This document shows positions 6,335 through 13,191 of a stretch of DNA of 13,191 nucleotides, piece by piece (the stretch's first letter is position 1; the number at the start of each line of letters is the position of its first letter). The stretch lies in the NCBI GenBank assembly GCA_016191985.1, contig JACPVB010000057.1, positions 1 to 13,191 on the forward strand, given 5' to 3'. Source of the stretch: Chloroflexota bacterium. GTDB lineage: Bacteria > Chloroflexota > Anaerolineae > Anaerolineales > Villigracilaceae. Made by a program: the position numbers and the translations under genes. The notes below the pieces were generated by a model. That model was not told where the DNA came from, ran no database searches, and saw only the letters and a list, made by a program, of their open reading frames with translations.

Positions 6335-7425
6335 ATGGAATTCACCACAACACGGCTGGAGCAGATAGCCATATTATTAGCAGACGAAATCAAAGAAGAG
6401 CTGGCCGAAAAGCAGGGAATTAATGAGATGGAACAAGTGATGAGAGAATTGGTAAAAGAAACGGCAGGCTTGGGGCTACAACGAGCGATTGAGCAGGGTG
6501 AAGAGCGGTATGCGGAGAAAGAGGTAGCATGTCGATGTGGAGAGCAAGCCAAGTTTGTCAGCAAACGCGAAGCTGTGTTGTGGACCGTATTCGGGAAAGT
6601 AGACTACAAGCGCAGGTATTACCTGTGTGCTGAATGCCATCAAGGGCAGTCACCATTGGATCGGAAATATGGGATTGTGCCAGGACAGGTCACACAGACA
6701 TTGTCGAGTCTGCTGGGGGTGTTGGGAGTGGAGGTAGCCTTTGAAGAAGCCAGCCAATTAGCAGAACGCTTTCTTCTGTTTCGAGTCAGCGACAACACGG
6801 TTCGCAAACAAACTGAAGGTCATGGAAACGCACAGGCACAGGCAGAAAAAGGATGGATTGAAAAAGCGGAAAATGAAAAATCTTTGCAAGTCCGTGAGCG
6901 CAGTTTGGCATATCGTTCTGGACGCATTTGCGCTTCCATGGATGGCGCACACGTCCCCTTACAGCATAATTAAAGACCTTATGCTGGTGCAAAGTGGAGA
7001 AAATTGGTATCTCTGTCTCTCAAAAGCATCATAAACAACCGATTGGCGAGCAGAACCATTTGCAAGCCAAAGACATGAAATATCATTGCGACATCACAGA
7101 AGCGGAACAATTTGGCAGGCTGCTTTGGGCAACCGGAATACAAAACAACGTTGATACATACAATGAAATCATTTTTGTATCGGATGGAGCCGTTTGGATT
7201 TGGAAGCTGGTCGAAAAGTATTTCCCGCAAGCCATCCAGATTGTGGATTGGTATCATGCCAGTCAATATCTTACTCCGATTGCAGAAGCTGCTTTTGGCG
7301 CAGATACAAGCCAAGCCAAGGAGTGGCTTACGCAAGCAAGAACTGATCTTTGGGAAGGTCGTATTCAAGAAGTGATTCAAGCATGTCGCACTTTCCTGTC
7401 TCACGCTCGACCCTTTTTGGGATAG
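6335..7425 (+). pseudogene. ISKra4-family transposase, frameshifted and missing its C-terminal third
   Basis: The first part (6335-6970, 212 codons) has an N-terminal helical region, a zinc-ribbon-like set of cysteines (C66, C68, C98, C101) and reaches RICASMDGAHVPL, whose Asp (codon at 6941) fits the first DDE residue. It stops at TAA 6971. The protein resumes in the -1 frame from about 6970: LCWCKVEKIGIS, KYHCDITEAEQFGRLLWATG, IIFVSDGAVWIW (second Asp near 7183) and IQIVDWYHASQYLTPIAEAAFG, a segment very characteristic of ISKra4 transposases. It ends at a TAG after RTFLSHARPFLG (7423-7425). Family members continue for about 100 or more residues with the third catalytic acidic residue; none of that is found before the right repeat. 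The junction has no slippery heptamer and family residues around a W-K-E segment seem missing, so this looks like deletion rather than programmed frameshifting. It is almost certainly inactive. Confidence 0.85.
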
Positions 7426-7465
7426 CTTGAAACCCTTTTATCTCAACTTATCTACCCCCGCCTAA

Positions 7466-7484
7466 CAAACTTTGAGCGCTCCCG
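7466..7484 (-). repeat. Right terminal inverted repeat of the IS remnant
   Basis: On the minus strand this reads CGGGAGCGCTCAAAGTTTG, matching the left end at 6239-6257 at 15 of 19 bases. Its survival about 40 bp after the transposase fragment suggests an internal deletion removed the C-terminal coding part while leaving the end. Confidence 0.5.
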
Positions 7485-7600
7485 GCTTCTACAATGCCTT
7501 TCGAAACGGGATCAATTGTCGGTTGGGAAAGAAGCGGGGCGGCGAGGGTAGGAAAAAACTTAATCGAAACGGATTCGCTGTCGCTTTCGGAAACGTCTGG

Positions 7601-7630
7601 TTGTGGAAAGCCCAGTCGATTCGTTATAAT
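7601..7630 (+). promoter_or_regulatory. Promoter of the AOR gene
   Basis: TTGTGG (7601-7606) and a perfect TATAAT (7625-7630) are 18 bp apart. They are followed by an A-rich start region and the ribosome binding site GGAGG (7648-7652). Upstream, between the IS end and the promoter (7485-7600), a 9-bp sequence TCGAAACGG occurs twice in direct orientation (7501-7509 and 7564-7572), 63 bp apart. No gene is seen in that gap. Confidence 0.65.
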
Positions 7631-7657
7631 TAAAAAAAACATTTTTTGGAGGATGCC

Positions 7658-9565
7658 ATGCCAAACGGTTATAACGGAAAAGTCTTGCACGTTGATTTGA
7701 CAAGCGGCACGCTGACAGTGGAGGAGCCGAATGAGGCTTTTTACCGCAAGTATCTTGGCGGCAGCGCGATGGGGATGCACTATATTTTGCGCGATATGCC
7801 AAAGGGTGCGGATGCGCTCAGCCCTGAAAATGTGTTGACGTTGTTCACAGGTGTGACGACGGGCGCGGCGATCTCCGGCCAAAGTCGTTTGAATGCGAAT
7901 GCGAAGTCGCCCATCAGCGGCGGTATTGGGGATTCGCAAAGCGGCGGGTTTTTCCCTGCCGAGTTGAAGTTTGCGGGCTTTGATGGAATTGTGATTAAAG
8001 GCAAATCATCCAAGCCTGTTTATCTTTGGATCAATGATGGAAACTATGAACTGCGCGACGCGGCGCATTTGATGGGAAAGAAATCGGGGGAGGTGGATGA
8101 CATTATCCACAAGGAAGTTGACCCGAAGGCTGAAATTTTACAACATGGCATTGGCGCGGAAAACGGCGTGTTGTTCTCGTCGCTGGTGAGCATGTCGAAC
8201 CGTCACAACGGGCGCACGGGCATGGGGCTGGTGATGGCCTCCAAGAATTTAAAGGCTGTGGTGGTGCGCGGCACGAAGAAAGTGCAGCTTGCGAACCAAA
8301 AGGCATTGACCGAATTGAATCGCATCGGTCCGAAGGCCATCCCTGAAAACGGCGATATGGACGGTTTGGCAAAATTCGGTACGGCGGTAGTGGTGCTGTT
8401 CAACAACACGATTGGCACGTTGCCGACGCGCAACTATAACGAAGCTCAGTTTGAAGGCTGCGAGCCGATCAGCGGCGAGAAAATGGCGGAGACCATTTTG
8501 AAGGAACGCGATACCTGCTACGCCTGCGTGGTCAAATGCAAGCGCGTGGTGGAAATTAAGGACGGCCCGTATCATGTTGACCCGCGCTACGGCGGCCCCG
8601 AATATGAAACCCTCGGCACCTTTGGTTCCTACTGCGGCATTGACGATCTCGCCGCCGTCTCGAAGGCCAATCAAGTCTGCAACGAATATGCAGTTGACTC
8701 CATCGCTGCTGGCGCGACGATTGCCTTTGCCATGGAATGCTACGAAAAAGGCGTCATCACCAAAGAACAGGCGGGCGGACTTGATCTCAAATTCGGCAAT
8801 GCCGAAGCCATGCTCAAGGCGCTGGATATGCTCGTGAAAGGCGAAGGCGAGTTTGGCAAGACCCTCGGCTTGGGTTCCGAACGCGCCGCCAAAGTGTGGG
8901 GCAAAGGCTCCGATGAATTCCTCATCACGGTCAAAGGCGCTGAGTCACCCGCACACATGCCGCAAGCCAAGCGCAGCCTTGCGCTCATCTATGCCGTCAA
9001 TCCTTTCGGCGCGGATCATCAGTCCAGCGAGCATGATCCGTATTACGAAGAAGGCGTTGGCGATTTCAATTTAGATCGTCTCAAGCAAATTGGATTGGGC
9101 TCGCCGCAGCCCGCGTACAGTCTCACCGAAGAAAAAGTCCGCTTCGCGTATGAGACCGAAGTCTTCTACTCCATGCTCGATTCTGCCGAACTCTGCCAAT
9201 TCGTCTACGGCCCCACGTGGACCCTCTACGATGGCAAAGATACCGCTCACATGGTCAGCTCTGTCACGGGTTGGGACATGACCGTGGAAGAGTTGATGGA
9301 AGTTGGCCGCCGCCGCTTGGATCTTTTCCGTGTGTTCAATGCCCGCGAGGGATTGACCCGCAATGCGGATAAACTGCCCAAGAAATTCTTCAAGCAATTG
9401 GCTGGTACCGGCCCGACAGCGGGCTTCGCTCTGACTCACGAGGAAGTTGATTCTGCCATCGACACATACTACAAGCTGGCAGGCTGGACGAATGACGGCG
9501 TTCCCACCCCTGAGACGTTGAAGAAGCATGACGTGGAATGGGCTGCGGAGTATTTGCCTGCATAA
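7658..9565 (+). CDS. Aldehyde:ferredoxin oxidoreductase family (AOR-type, tungsten-pterin)
   Basis: The 635-residue product covers the whole family. The N-terminal half binds the tungstopterin cofactor (NGYNGKVLHVDLTSG at the start, YRKYLGGSAMGMHY, SRLNANAKSPISGGIGDSQSGGFFPAELKFAGFDGIVIKG, then GAENGVLFSSLVSMSNRHNGRTGMGLVMASKNLKAV). Ligands of a [4Fe-4S] cluster are visible as C287-x2-C290-x3-C294 (CYACVVKC) with the distant fourth Cys at C513 (ELCQF), the spacing seen in the Pyrococcus enzyme. These cytoplasmic enzymes oxidise aldehydes to carboxylic acids with ferredoxin as acceptor, and can run in reverse with low-potential electrons. The ATG at 7658 is chosen because GGAGG lies 5 nt upstream; a TTG at 7646 would overlap that site. 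Substrate subclass (AOR, FOR, benzoyl-CoA-reductase-like and others) cannot be assigned. The next gene is a class III aminotransferase, suggesting aldehydes from amino compounds. Confidence 0.93.
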   Translation: MPNGYNGKVLHVDLTSGTLTVEEPNEAFYRKYLGGSAMGMHYILRDMPKGADALSPENVLTLFTGVTTGAAISGQSRLNANAKSPISGGIGDSQSGGFFPAELKFAGFDGIVIKGKSSKPVYLWINDGNYELRDAAHLMGKKSGEVDDIIHKEVDPKAEILQHGIGAENGVLFSSLVSMSNRHNGRTGMGLVMASKNLKAVVVRGTKKVQLANQKALTELNRIGPKAIPENGDMDGLAKFGTAVVVLFNNTIGTLPTRNYNEAQFEGCEPISGEKMAETILKERDTCYACVVKCKRVVEIKDGPYHVDPRYGGPEYETLGTFGSYCGIDDLAAVSKANQVCNEYAVDSIAAGATIAFAMECYEKGVITKEQAGGLDLKFGNAEAMLKALDMLVKGEGEFGKTLGLGSERAAKVWGKGSDEFLITVKGAESPAHMPQAKRSLALIYAVNPFGADHQSSEHDPYYEEGVGDFNLDRLKQIGLGSPQPAYSLTEEKVRFAYETEVFYSMLDSAELCQFVYGPTWTLYDGKDTAHMVSSVTGWDMTVEELMEVGRRRLDLFRVFNAREGLTRNADKLPKKFFKQLAGTGPTAGFALTHEEVDSAIDTYYKLAGWTNDGVPTPETLKKHDVEWAAEYLPA

Positions 9566-9576
9566 CAAAATAAATC

Positions 9577-9723
9577 GGTGGTTGAGTAGCCCCGCTGTTT
9601 TTCGCGGGGCGTATCGAAACCACCAGGTAACAAAGATACTTTTGGAGCCTGGTGGTCTCGATATGGCCGTGGTGGTTGAGTAGCGTTCATCGCGTATCGA
9701 AACCCACCGCCTACTCGACCACC
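9577..9723. repeat. Cluster of GGTGGTTGAGTAG / CGTATCGAAACCACC palindromic repeats
   Basis: Copy 1 (9577-9624) has an outer stem GGTGGTT/AACCACC and an inner 7-bp stem GCCCCGC (9589-9595) / GCGGGGC (9604-9610). Copy 2 (9671-9708) begins GGTGGTTGAGTAGCG and ends CGTATCGAAACCCACC. Two extra half-units lie in inverted orientation: GGTGGTCTCGATATGG (9651-9666) and CTACTCGACCACC (9711-9723). A 9-bp inverted repeat ACCACCAGG (9619-9627) / CCTGGTGGT (9648-9656) links copy 1 to the next half-unit. Elements of this sequence pattern are known as dispersed intergenic palindromes in high-GC Gram-positives and appear in other phyla. The cluster fills the AOR-aminotransferase gap. The inner GC stem could slow transcription, but no T-run follows. 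Confidence 0.85.
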
Positions 9724-9747
9724 TAATTTTTTCCCAAAAAGGAAATC

Positions 9748-11031
9748 ATGACCAATCAACTCTATCAAGATAACTTCTCCCACATGACTCCCGCGTGGAG
9801 TCGCATTTTCAATTTTGTAGCCGACCGTGCCGAAGGTGCTTACATCTATACCGATGACGGCAAAAAACTGCTGGACTTCACCAGCGGAATCGGCGTGACG
9901 AATACAGGCCACTGCCATCCGAAAGTTGTGGAAGCCATCCGCGAACAGGCGGGTTTGTTCCTGCACGCGCAGGCCAATATCGTTGTCCACAAACCGATGC
10001 TGCAATTGATCGAGGAACTGCGAAAAATTGTGCCGCCTTCGATTGATAATTTCTACTTCGCCAACTCAGGCGCGGAAGCATTGGAGAATGCAGTCAAGAT
10101 CGCGCGCGCCGCAACGGGCAAACAAAATATCATCGTCTTCAATGGTTCCTTTCACGGACGCACGGCTCAAACCATGGCATTGACCACTTCCAAGACGAGC
10201 TACCGCACAGGTTTTGGCCCATTGCCCGCAGGGATTTATGTTTCGCCGTTCCCGTATGCCTTCCATTTGAAAATGACCGAAGAACAAGCGTCCGCGTATG
10301 CGTTGGAGCAGCTTGAATATTTGCTCGCTTCACAGACCGCGCCGAAAGACACCGCCGCCATCCTGATCGAATCCGTGATGGGGGAGGGCGGCTACATCGT
10401 CCCGCCGACTTCGTTTATGAAAGGTCTGCGCGAGATTTGCGACAAGCATGGCATCATGCTCATCTTCGATGAAGTACAGTCTGGCTTCGGGCGCACAGGC
10501 AAATGGTTTGCGCTCGAACACTTCGGCGTCGTGCCAGATATCATCACCGCCGCGAAAGGCATTGCTTCGGGGATGCCGCTCTCTGCTGTTTTCAGTCGAA
10601 CCGACATTATGAAGAAACTCGATGTCGGTTCCATCGGCGGAACATATGGAGGGAACGCAGTCGCTTGTGCAGCAGGTGTGGCAACTATCCGCGCGATGAG
10701 AGACGAAAAGATGCTGGAAAATGCCACAGATAAAGGCATCCAGCTCATGACAGGCCTGCGCAAATTGCAGGAAGAATATCCGCAAATTGGAGACGTGCGA
10801 GGCAAGGGACTCATGGTTGGCACCGAATTCATCATCGATGGAAGCCAGTCCAAAGCCAAACAACTCGTCAAGGATGTCATTCACTCTGCCGAAGAAAAAG
10901 GCATGTTACTTCTCTCCTGTGGAACCTACGACAACACACTGCGCTGGATCCCGCCATTGAATGTGACGGGCGAGCAGATCAATGATGGCTTGAAGATCTT
11001 TGGCGAATCATTGAAAGAAGTGGTAAAGTAA
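9748..11031 (+). CDS. Class III (PLP) aminotransferase, 4-aminobutyrate/omega-amino-acid type
   Basis: The 427-residue product is a normal-length fold-type I, class III aminotransferase that moves an amino group, usually from an omega-amino acid such as 4-aminobutyrate, ornithine or lysine, to 2-oxoglutarate or pyruvate through PLP. Key features are: the phosphate-binding NSGAEA (106-111), GSFHGRT (133-139) where the PLP ring stacks, a GEGG motif (212-215), DEVQSGFGRTG (241-251) with D241 and Q244 contacting PLP, and the Schiff-base lysine K270 in ITAAKGIASGMPLSAV. GGTYGGNAVACAAG (297-310) supplies the phosphate-side loop from the partner subunit. The start has AAAGGAA a few bases upstream. 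It is cytoplasmic. It follows AOR on the same strand after a 182-bp repeat-filled gap with no clear promoter, so co-transcription is possible. Exact amino-donor is unknown; gabT-like is the best single guess, with broad-specificity class III racemase/aminotransferase as an alternative. Confidence 0.93.
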   Translation: MTNQLYQDNFSHMTPAWSRIFNFVADRAEGAYIYTDDGKKLLDFTSGIGVTNTGHCHPKVVEAIREQAGLFLHAQANIVVHKPMLQLIEELRKIVPPSIDNFYFANSGAEALENAVKIARAATGKQNIIVFNGSFHGRTAQTMALTTSKTSYRTGFGPLPAGIYVSPFPYAFHLKMTEEQASAYALEQLEYLLASQTAPKDTAAILIESVMGEGGYIVPPTSFMKGLREICDKHGIMLIFDEVQSGFGRTGKWFALEHFGVVPDIITAAKGIASGMPLSAVFSRTDIMKKLDVGSIGGTYGGNAVACAAGVATIRAMRDEKMLENATDKGIQLMTGLRKLQEEYPQIGDVRGKGLMVGTEFIIDGSQSKAKQLVKDVIHSAEEKGMLLLSCGTYDNTLRWIPPLNVTGEQINDGLKIFGESLKEVVK

Positions 11032-11091
11032 ACAGCATAACTATTTACAGACTTATAGGGCGATGACGATTCTTCCAAAAGGAAATGAAAT

Positions 11092-12933
11092 ATGATTCTT
11101 GAATGGTCCCTAAGTAATTTCAAATCAGTACGGCAGACACCAAAGCTGAAGTTTGCTCCCCTTACAATTTTTTGTGGCGCAAATAGCTCTGGGAAAAGCA
11201 CGCTGATTCAGTCAATTTTGATGATTTCGCAGACATTAGGGTCTCCCAATGTAACACGTCCATTGGTTTTGAATGGGGAATTAATTCGGTTAGGCTATCT
11301 AAATGATGTGATTCATCATGGGATGGATGCTAAACCGATTTTTATCGATTGTAAGATGCAGTGGCGAGCTACAGTAAGGAACCATTCAACCATCCCACTA
11401 CAGGAAGTTGATTTTTCGTTAGTTTTTGAAAAACCAGAAAATTTTGATACACAAACTTCAAAGGTAAATTTGACTCATTCTATTTTACGTTTCGGCGAAC
11501 AGCAAATAAACGTTCAGGTTGCTCAGAATGAAGAGTTATTAACCCGAATTAATATGGATTCGTATGATGTTATTCCAGAATTGCATGAGGATATTCGAGT
11601 AGGGAAATATAATTATCAGTATGAAATTCGTCCTTATGATGAGCAGCACATTTCACTAGATAAGGACGCAAATCTATTTAATAGTAGATGTTCTTTGCGT
11701 CACTTTTTACCCTACTATTCGCTTGAAATGTATGACGCTGAGGCAGAACGAATAAAGGGTTTTCTAGAGGAAATAGGCTATGTTATTCAAAGTTTAAACG
11801 CAATTCCATCTGATCAATTAGCAAGCATTGAAATTAAGAGCTCGACAGGGCAGGTTTTACGGGATATCCTTGGAAGGTGCATAAAGGCCATTATCGACCC
11901 TAAGAGTTTTGATGCAACCAGGTCGAAACAAGATCTGAATAAAACATTAAATGAATTGGAATACAAAAAGACTATAGGTGATTGGTTGACATCAGCACAA
12001 AGAATTATGCGTTTAAATACTTTTGCAAAGAACAGGTTGCGAAAGGAAATATCTTGGTTCACTCTTGGTCGATATGAAATTAAATCTCGAAATAAGCGAA
12101 TTGGATTGAGGGTTGGACAACTAAATCCTGAAGTTACGCGGACATCAGACAGAATTGTTGATTTCTTTACGAATGGGGTAAAGTATTTAGGTCCACTTCG
12201 CGATGATCCAAAGATGATATTTTCTCTCCCCCCAATCCCGGATATGAGAGATGTCGGAATGAAGGGAGAATTTACTGCAGCGGTACTGGAGCGTTTTGGA
12301 AAAGATATCAAAGTTGATTGTCCGATTCCTCCTGAAAAAGATGGATATGTCTTCAAAACTGAGAAAATATTTCTTATTGACGCTGTTACGCTTTGGCTTA
12401 ATCACATGGGATTAGTAAAAAAAGTTGTGACAGCGGATTTCGCCAAGATGGGTGTGGGGTTAACAGTTGAGTCCGGTGATAATGGCAAACAACTTGATTT
12501 GACAAACGTGGGCGTGGGCGTTAGTCAGGTATTGCCATTGCTGACGGTGTGTTTATTAACCCCGGTGGATGGAACAGTGATGATTGAACAACCTGAATTA
12601 CATCTACATCCCAAGGTTCAAAGTATGTTGGGCGATTTCTTTATCGGAATTGCAGCTCGTGGTACACAATGTGTTTTGGAAACACATAGCGATCGCCTAA
12701 TCAACCGCATCCGACGGCGAATTGCAGAGGATATGGAAGATAAGGTTTATGGGTTATCAAGGATTTATATGATTGAGAAGGAAAACTCTGAAACAGAAAT
12801 TGTAGCGGTTGAACCAAATGAATATGGTGCACTTCCTCGTTGGCCCAAGGGATTTTTTGATGAAGGTCCGGATGAGTCAACTAAGATTGTAGAAGCCGCA
12901 TCCAAGAAACGCGAAGCACGGCTAAAAAGATAA
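11092..12933 (+). CDS. AAA/ABC-type ATPase with DUF3696-like C-terminus
   Basis: The 613-residue protein has the split head of SMC/RecF/OLD-type ATPases. Walker A is GANSSGKST (29-37) directly after a strand LTIFCGAN. A long insert of about 330 residues follows, rich in charged and helical segments, containing YLGPLRD (365-371), a motif common in this family. The signature-like NVGVGVSQVLPLL (472-484), Walker B VMIEQPELHLHP (496-507) with E502 as probable catalytic residue, and the switch LETHSDRLINRIRRRI (529-543) follow. The C-terminus EYGALPRWPKGFFDEG (577-592) matches the DUF3696 style (G.l..WP.GFFD). There is no room for a TOPRIM nuclease after Walker B, so it is not a complete OLD nuclease and would need a separate effector. 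AAGGAAATG upstream supports the start. It is much more AT-rich than its left neighbours. The next gene starts 10 nt after its stop. A role in defence is inferred from family and layout. Confidence 0.88.
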   Translation: MILEWSLSNFKSVRQTPKLKFAPLTIFCGANSSGKSTLIQSILMISQTLGSPNVTRPLVLNGELIRLGYLNDVIHHGMDAKPIFIDCKMQWRATVRNHSTIPLQEVDFSLVFEKPENFDTQTSKVNLTHSILRFGEQQINVQVAQNEELLTRINMDSYDVIPELHEDIRVGKYNYQYEIRPYDEQHISLDKDANLFNSRCSLRHFLPYYSLEMYDAEAERIKGFLEEIGYVIQSLNAIPSDQLASIEIKSSTGQVLRDILGRCIKAIIDPKSFDATRSKQDLNKTLNELEYKKTIGDWLTSAQRIMRLNTFAKNRLRKEISWFTLGRYEIKSRNKRIGLRVGQLNPEVTRTSDRIVDFFTNGVKYLGPLRDDPKMIFSLPPIPDMRDVGMKGEFTAAVLERFGKDIKVDCPIPPEKDGYVFKTEKIFLIDAVTLWLNHMGLVKKVVTADFAKMGVGLTVESGDNGKQLDLTNVGVGVSQVLPLLTVCLLTPVDGTVMIEQPELHLHPKVQSMLGDFFIGIAARGTQCVLETHSDRLINRIRRRIAEDMEDKVYGLSRIYMIEKENSETEIVAVEPNEYGALPRWPKGFFDEGPDESTKIVEAASKKREARLKR

Positions 12934-12943
12934 TGGGGGAAAT

Positions 12944-13191
12944 ATGACAGTTGTTGTGGATCCATATCTACTTACTATACCATTTGGTGATCATGTTACT
13001 GCGGATGTAGTTCGGCAATATGTTGGGCGATTAGTATCTTGGGGTAGAACATTTCGAACTGACCCTGAATATGTTGTTTCTAATTTGGCTATGAGGCAAG
13101 TATATAAGCTTGGGCTTTTTCCCGATGGAGATAATCTGCAGAAGACGTTTGAGCGTTTTGAGATTAATGAAATTTCCGCGCAGGATATTGC
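12944..13191 (+). CDS. Unrecognised protein coupled to the ATPase gene, 3' part outside the window
   Basis: The ATG at 12944 follows the ATPase stop by only 10 nt, with GGGGGA as ribosome binding site between them. It opens 82 codons that continue past the window edge. The product begins MTVVVDPYLLTIPFGDHVTADVVRQYVGRLVSWGR, then TDPEYVVSNLAMRQVYKLGLFPDGDNLQKTFERFEINEISAQDI. I do not recognise the family. What can be seen is a short hydrophobic strand ending in Asp (VVVDPYLL), then mostly helix. A strand-Asp opening also occurs in PIN/NYN-type nucleases, but the rest does not clearly follow and this is a weak analogy. The tight spacing predicts co-expression and a physical or functional partnership with the ATPase. 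It shares the lower GC content. The other acidic or catalytic residues needed to assign a fold lie beyond the right edge. Confidence 0.75.
   Translation, partial: MTVVVDPYLLTIPFGDHVTADVVRQYVGRLVSWGRTFRTDPEYVVSNLAMRQVYKLGLFPDGDNLQKTFERFEINEISAQDI

Larger units (their letters stand above)
6239..7484 (+). mobile_element. Decayed ISKra4-family insertion sequence
   Basis: The segment between two degenerate inverted repeats (6239-6257 and 7466-7484) contains a broken ISKra4-family transposase and nothing else. About 1.25 kb remains. The left boundary lies about 35 bp upstream of the rpsO -10, and the right boundary about 115 bp upstream of the AOR promoter. The bases outside the repeats (CCA on the left, GCT on the right) show no target duplication. 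The boundaries rest on the repeat match alone and could be off by several bases. Confidence 0.65.

Noticed and set aside
6950..7000. Programmed -1 frameshift in the transposase
   Set aside because: There is no X-XXY-YYZ slippery site in frame before the stop, the usable overlap is a few bases between stop codons, and the gene also lacks its C-terminus, so decay is the simpler reading.
7646..7657. TTG start adding four residues to the AOR protein
   Set aside because: It would overlap the GGAGG ribosome binding site that serves the ATG at 7658.
7448..7939. 163-codon minus-strand frame across the AOR promoter and 5' end
   Set aside because: It runs antisense through the AOR start and its promoter, without a ribosome binding site or recognisable domain.
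9577..9723. CRISPR-like array
   Set aside because: The units are palindromes in mixed orientation with irregular gaps, without equal-length spacers or cas genes.
10330..10884. 184-codon minus-strand frame inside the aminotransferase
   Set aside because: It is antisense to conserved class III aminotransferase sequence including the PLP lysine region.
11092..12933. Full OLD-family nuclease
   Set aside because: Only about 110 residues follow Walker B and they fit a DUF3696-like end; there is no TOPRIM domain.

Overview
The window looks like a chromosomal segment of an anaerobic or facultative bacterium, probably a Chloroflexota (Anaerolineae-like) genome. The reasons are the rpsO-pnp pair with a Gly/Arg-rich PNPase tail, an AOR-family tungsto-enzyme next to a class III aminotransferase, a DUF4258-like/DUF2283 pair, an ISKra4-type insertion sequence, and intergenic palindromes with the GGTGGTTGAGTAG...CGTATCGAAACCACC pattern. 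The phylum is an inference from gene style, not from a marker phylogeny.

Left part, all on the minus strand. There is a truncated SnoaL/NTF2-like gene (1-299), a 446-bp gene-free stretch, a VOC/glyoxalase-fold gene (746-1180) and an MFS transporter (1421-2671). A strong 20-bp-arm terminator (2775-2819) follows, then a two-gene unit of small proteins, DUF4258-like (3041-3277) and DUF2283 (2827-3036). A second terminator of closely related sequence (3300-3333) closes the rpsO-pnp operon (rpsO 5818-6090, pnp 3344-5614). The 203-nt leader between rpsO and pnp holds two hairpin structures, as expected for a processed or autoregulated operon.

Middle, 6239-7484, is a decayed ISKra4-family element. 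Degenerate terminal inverted repeats are still visible, but the transposase is frameshifted and lacks its C-terminal third. It sits just upstream of the rpsO promoter.

Right part, all on the plus strand. An AOR-family aldehyde:ferredoxin oxidoreductase (7658-9565) has a recognisable promoter and ribosome binding site. A nested palindromic repeat cluster (9577-9723) and a class III aminotransferase (9748-11031) follow. The two enzymes could act in series, because transamination of omega-amino acids yields aldehydes that an AOR can oxidise. Base composition then drops sharply into a two-gene unit: an SMC/ABC-type AAA ATPase with a DUF3696-like C-terminus (11092-12933), and a tightly spaced partner gene of unknown family that runs off the right edge (12944 onward). 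This AT-rich ATPase plus orphan partner is the best candidate in the window for an uncharacterised system, plausibly a defence module.
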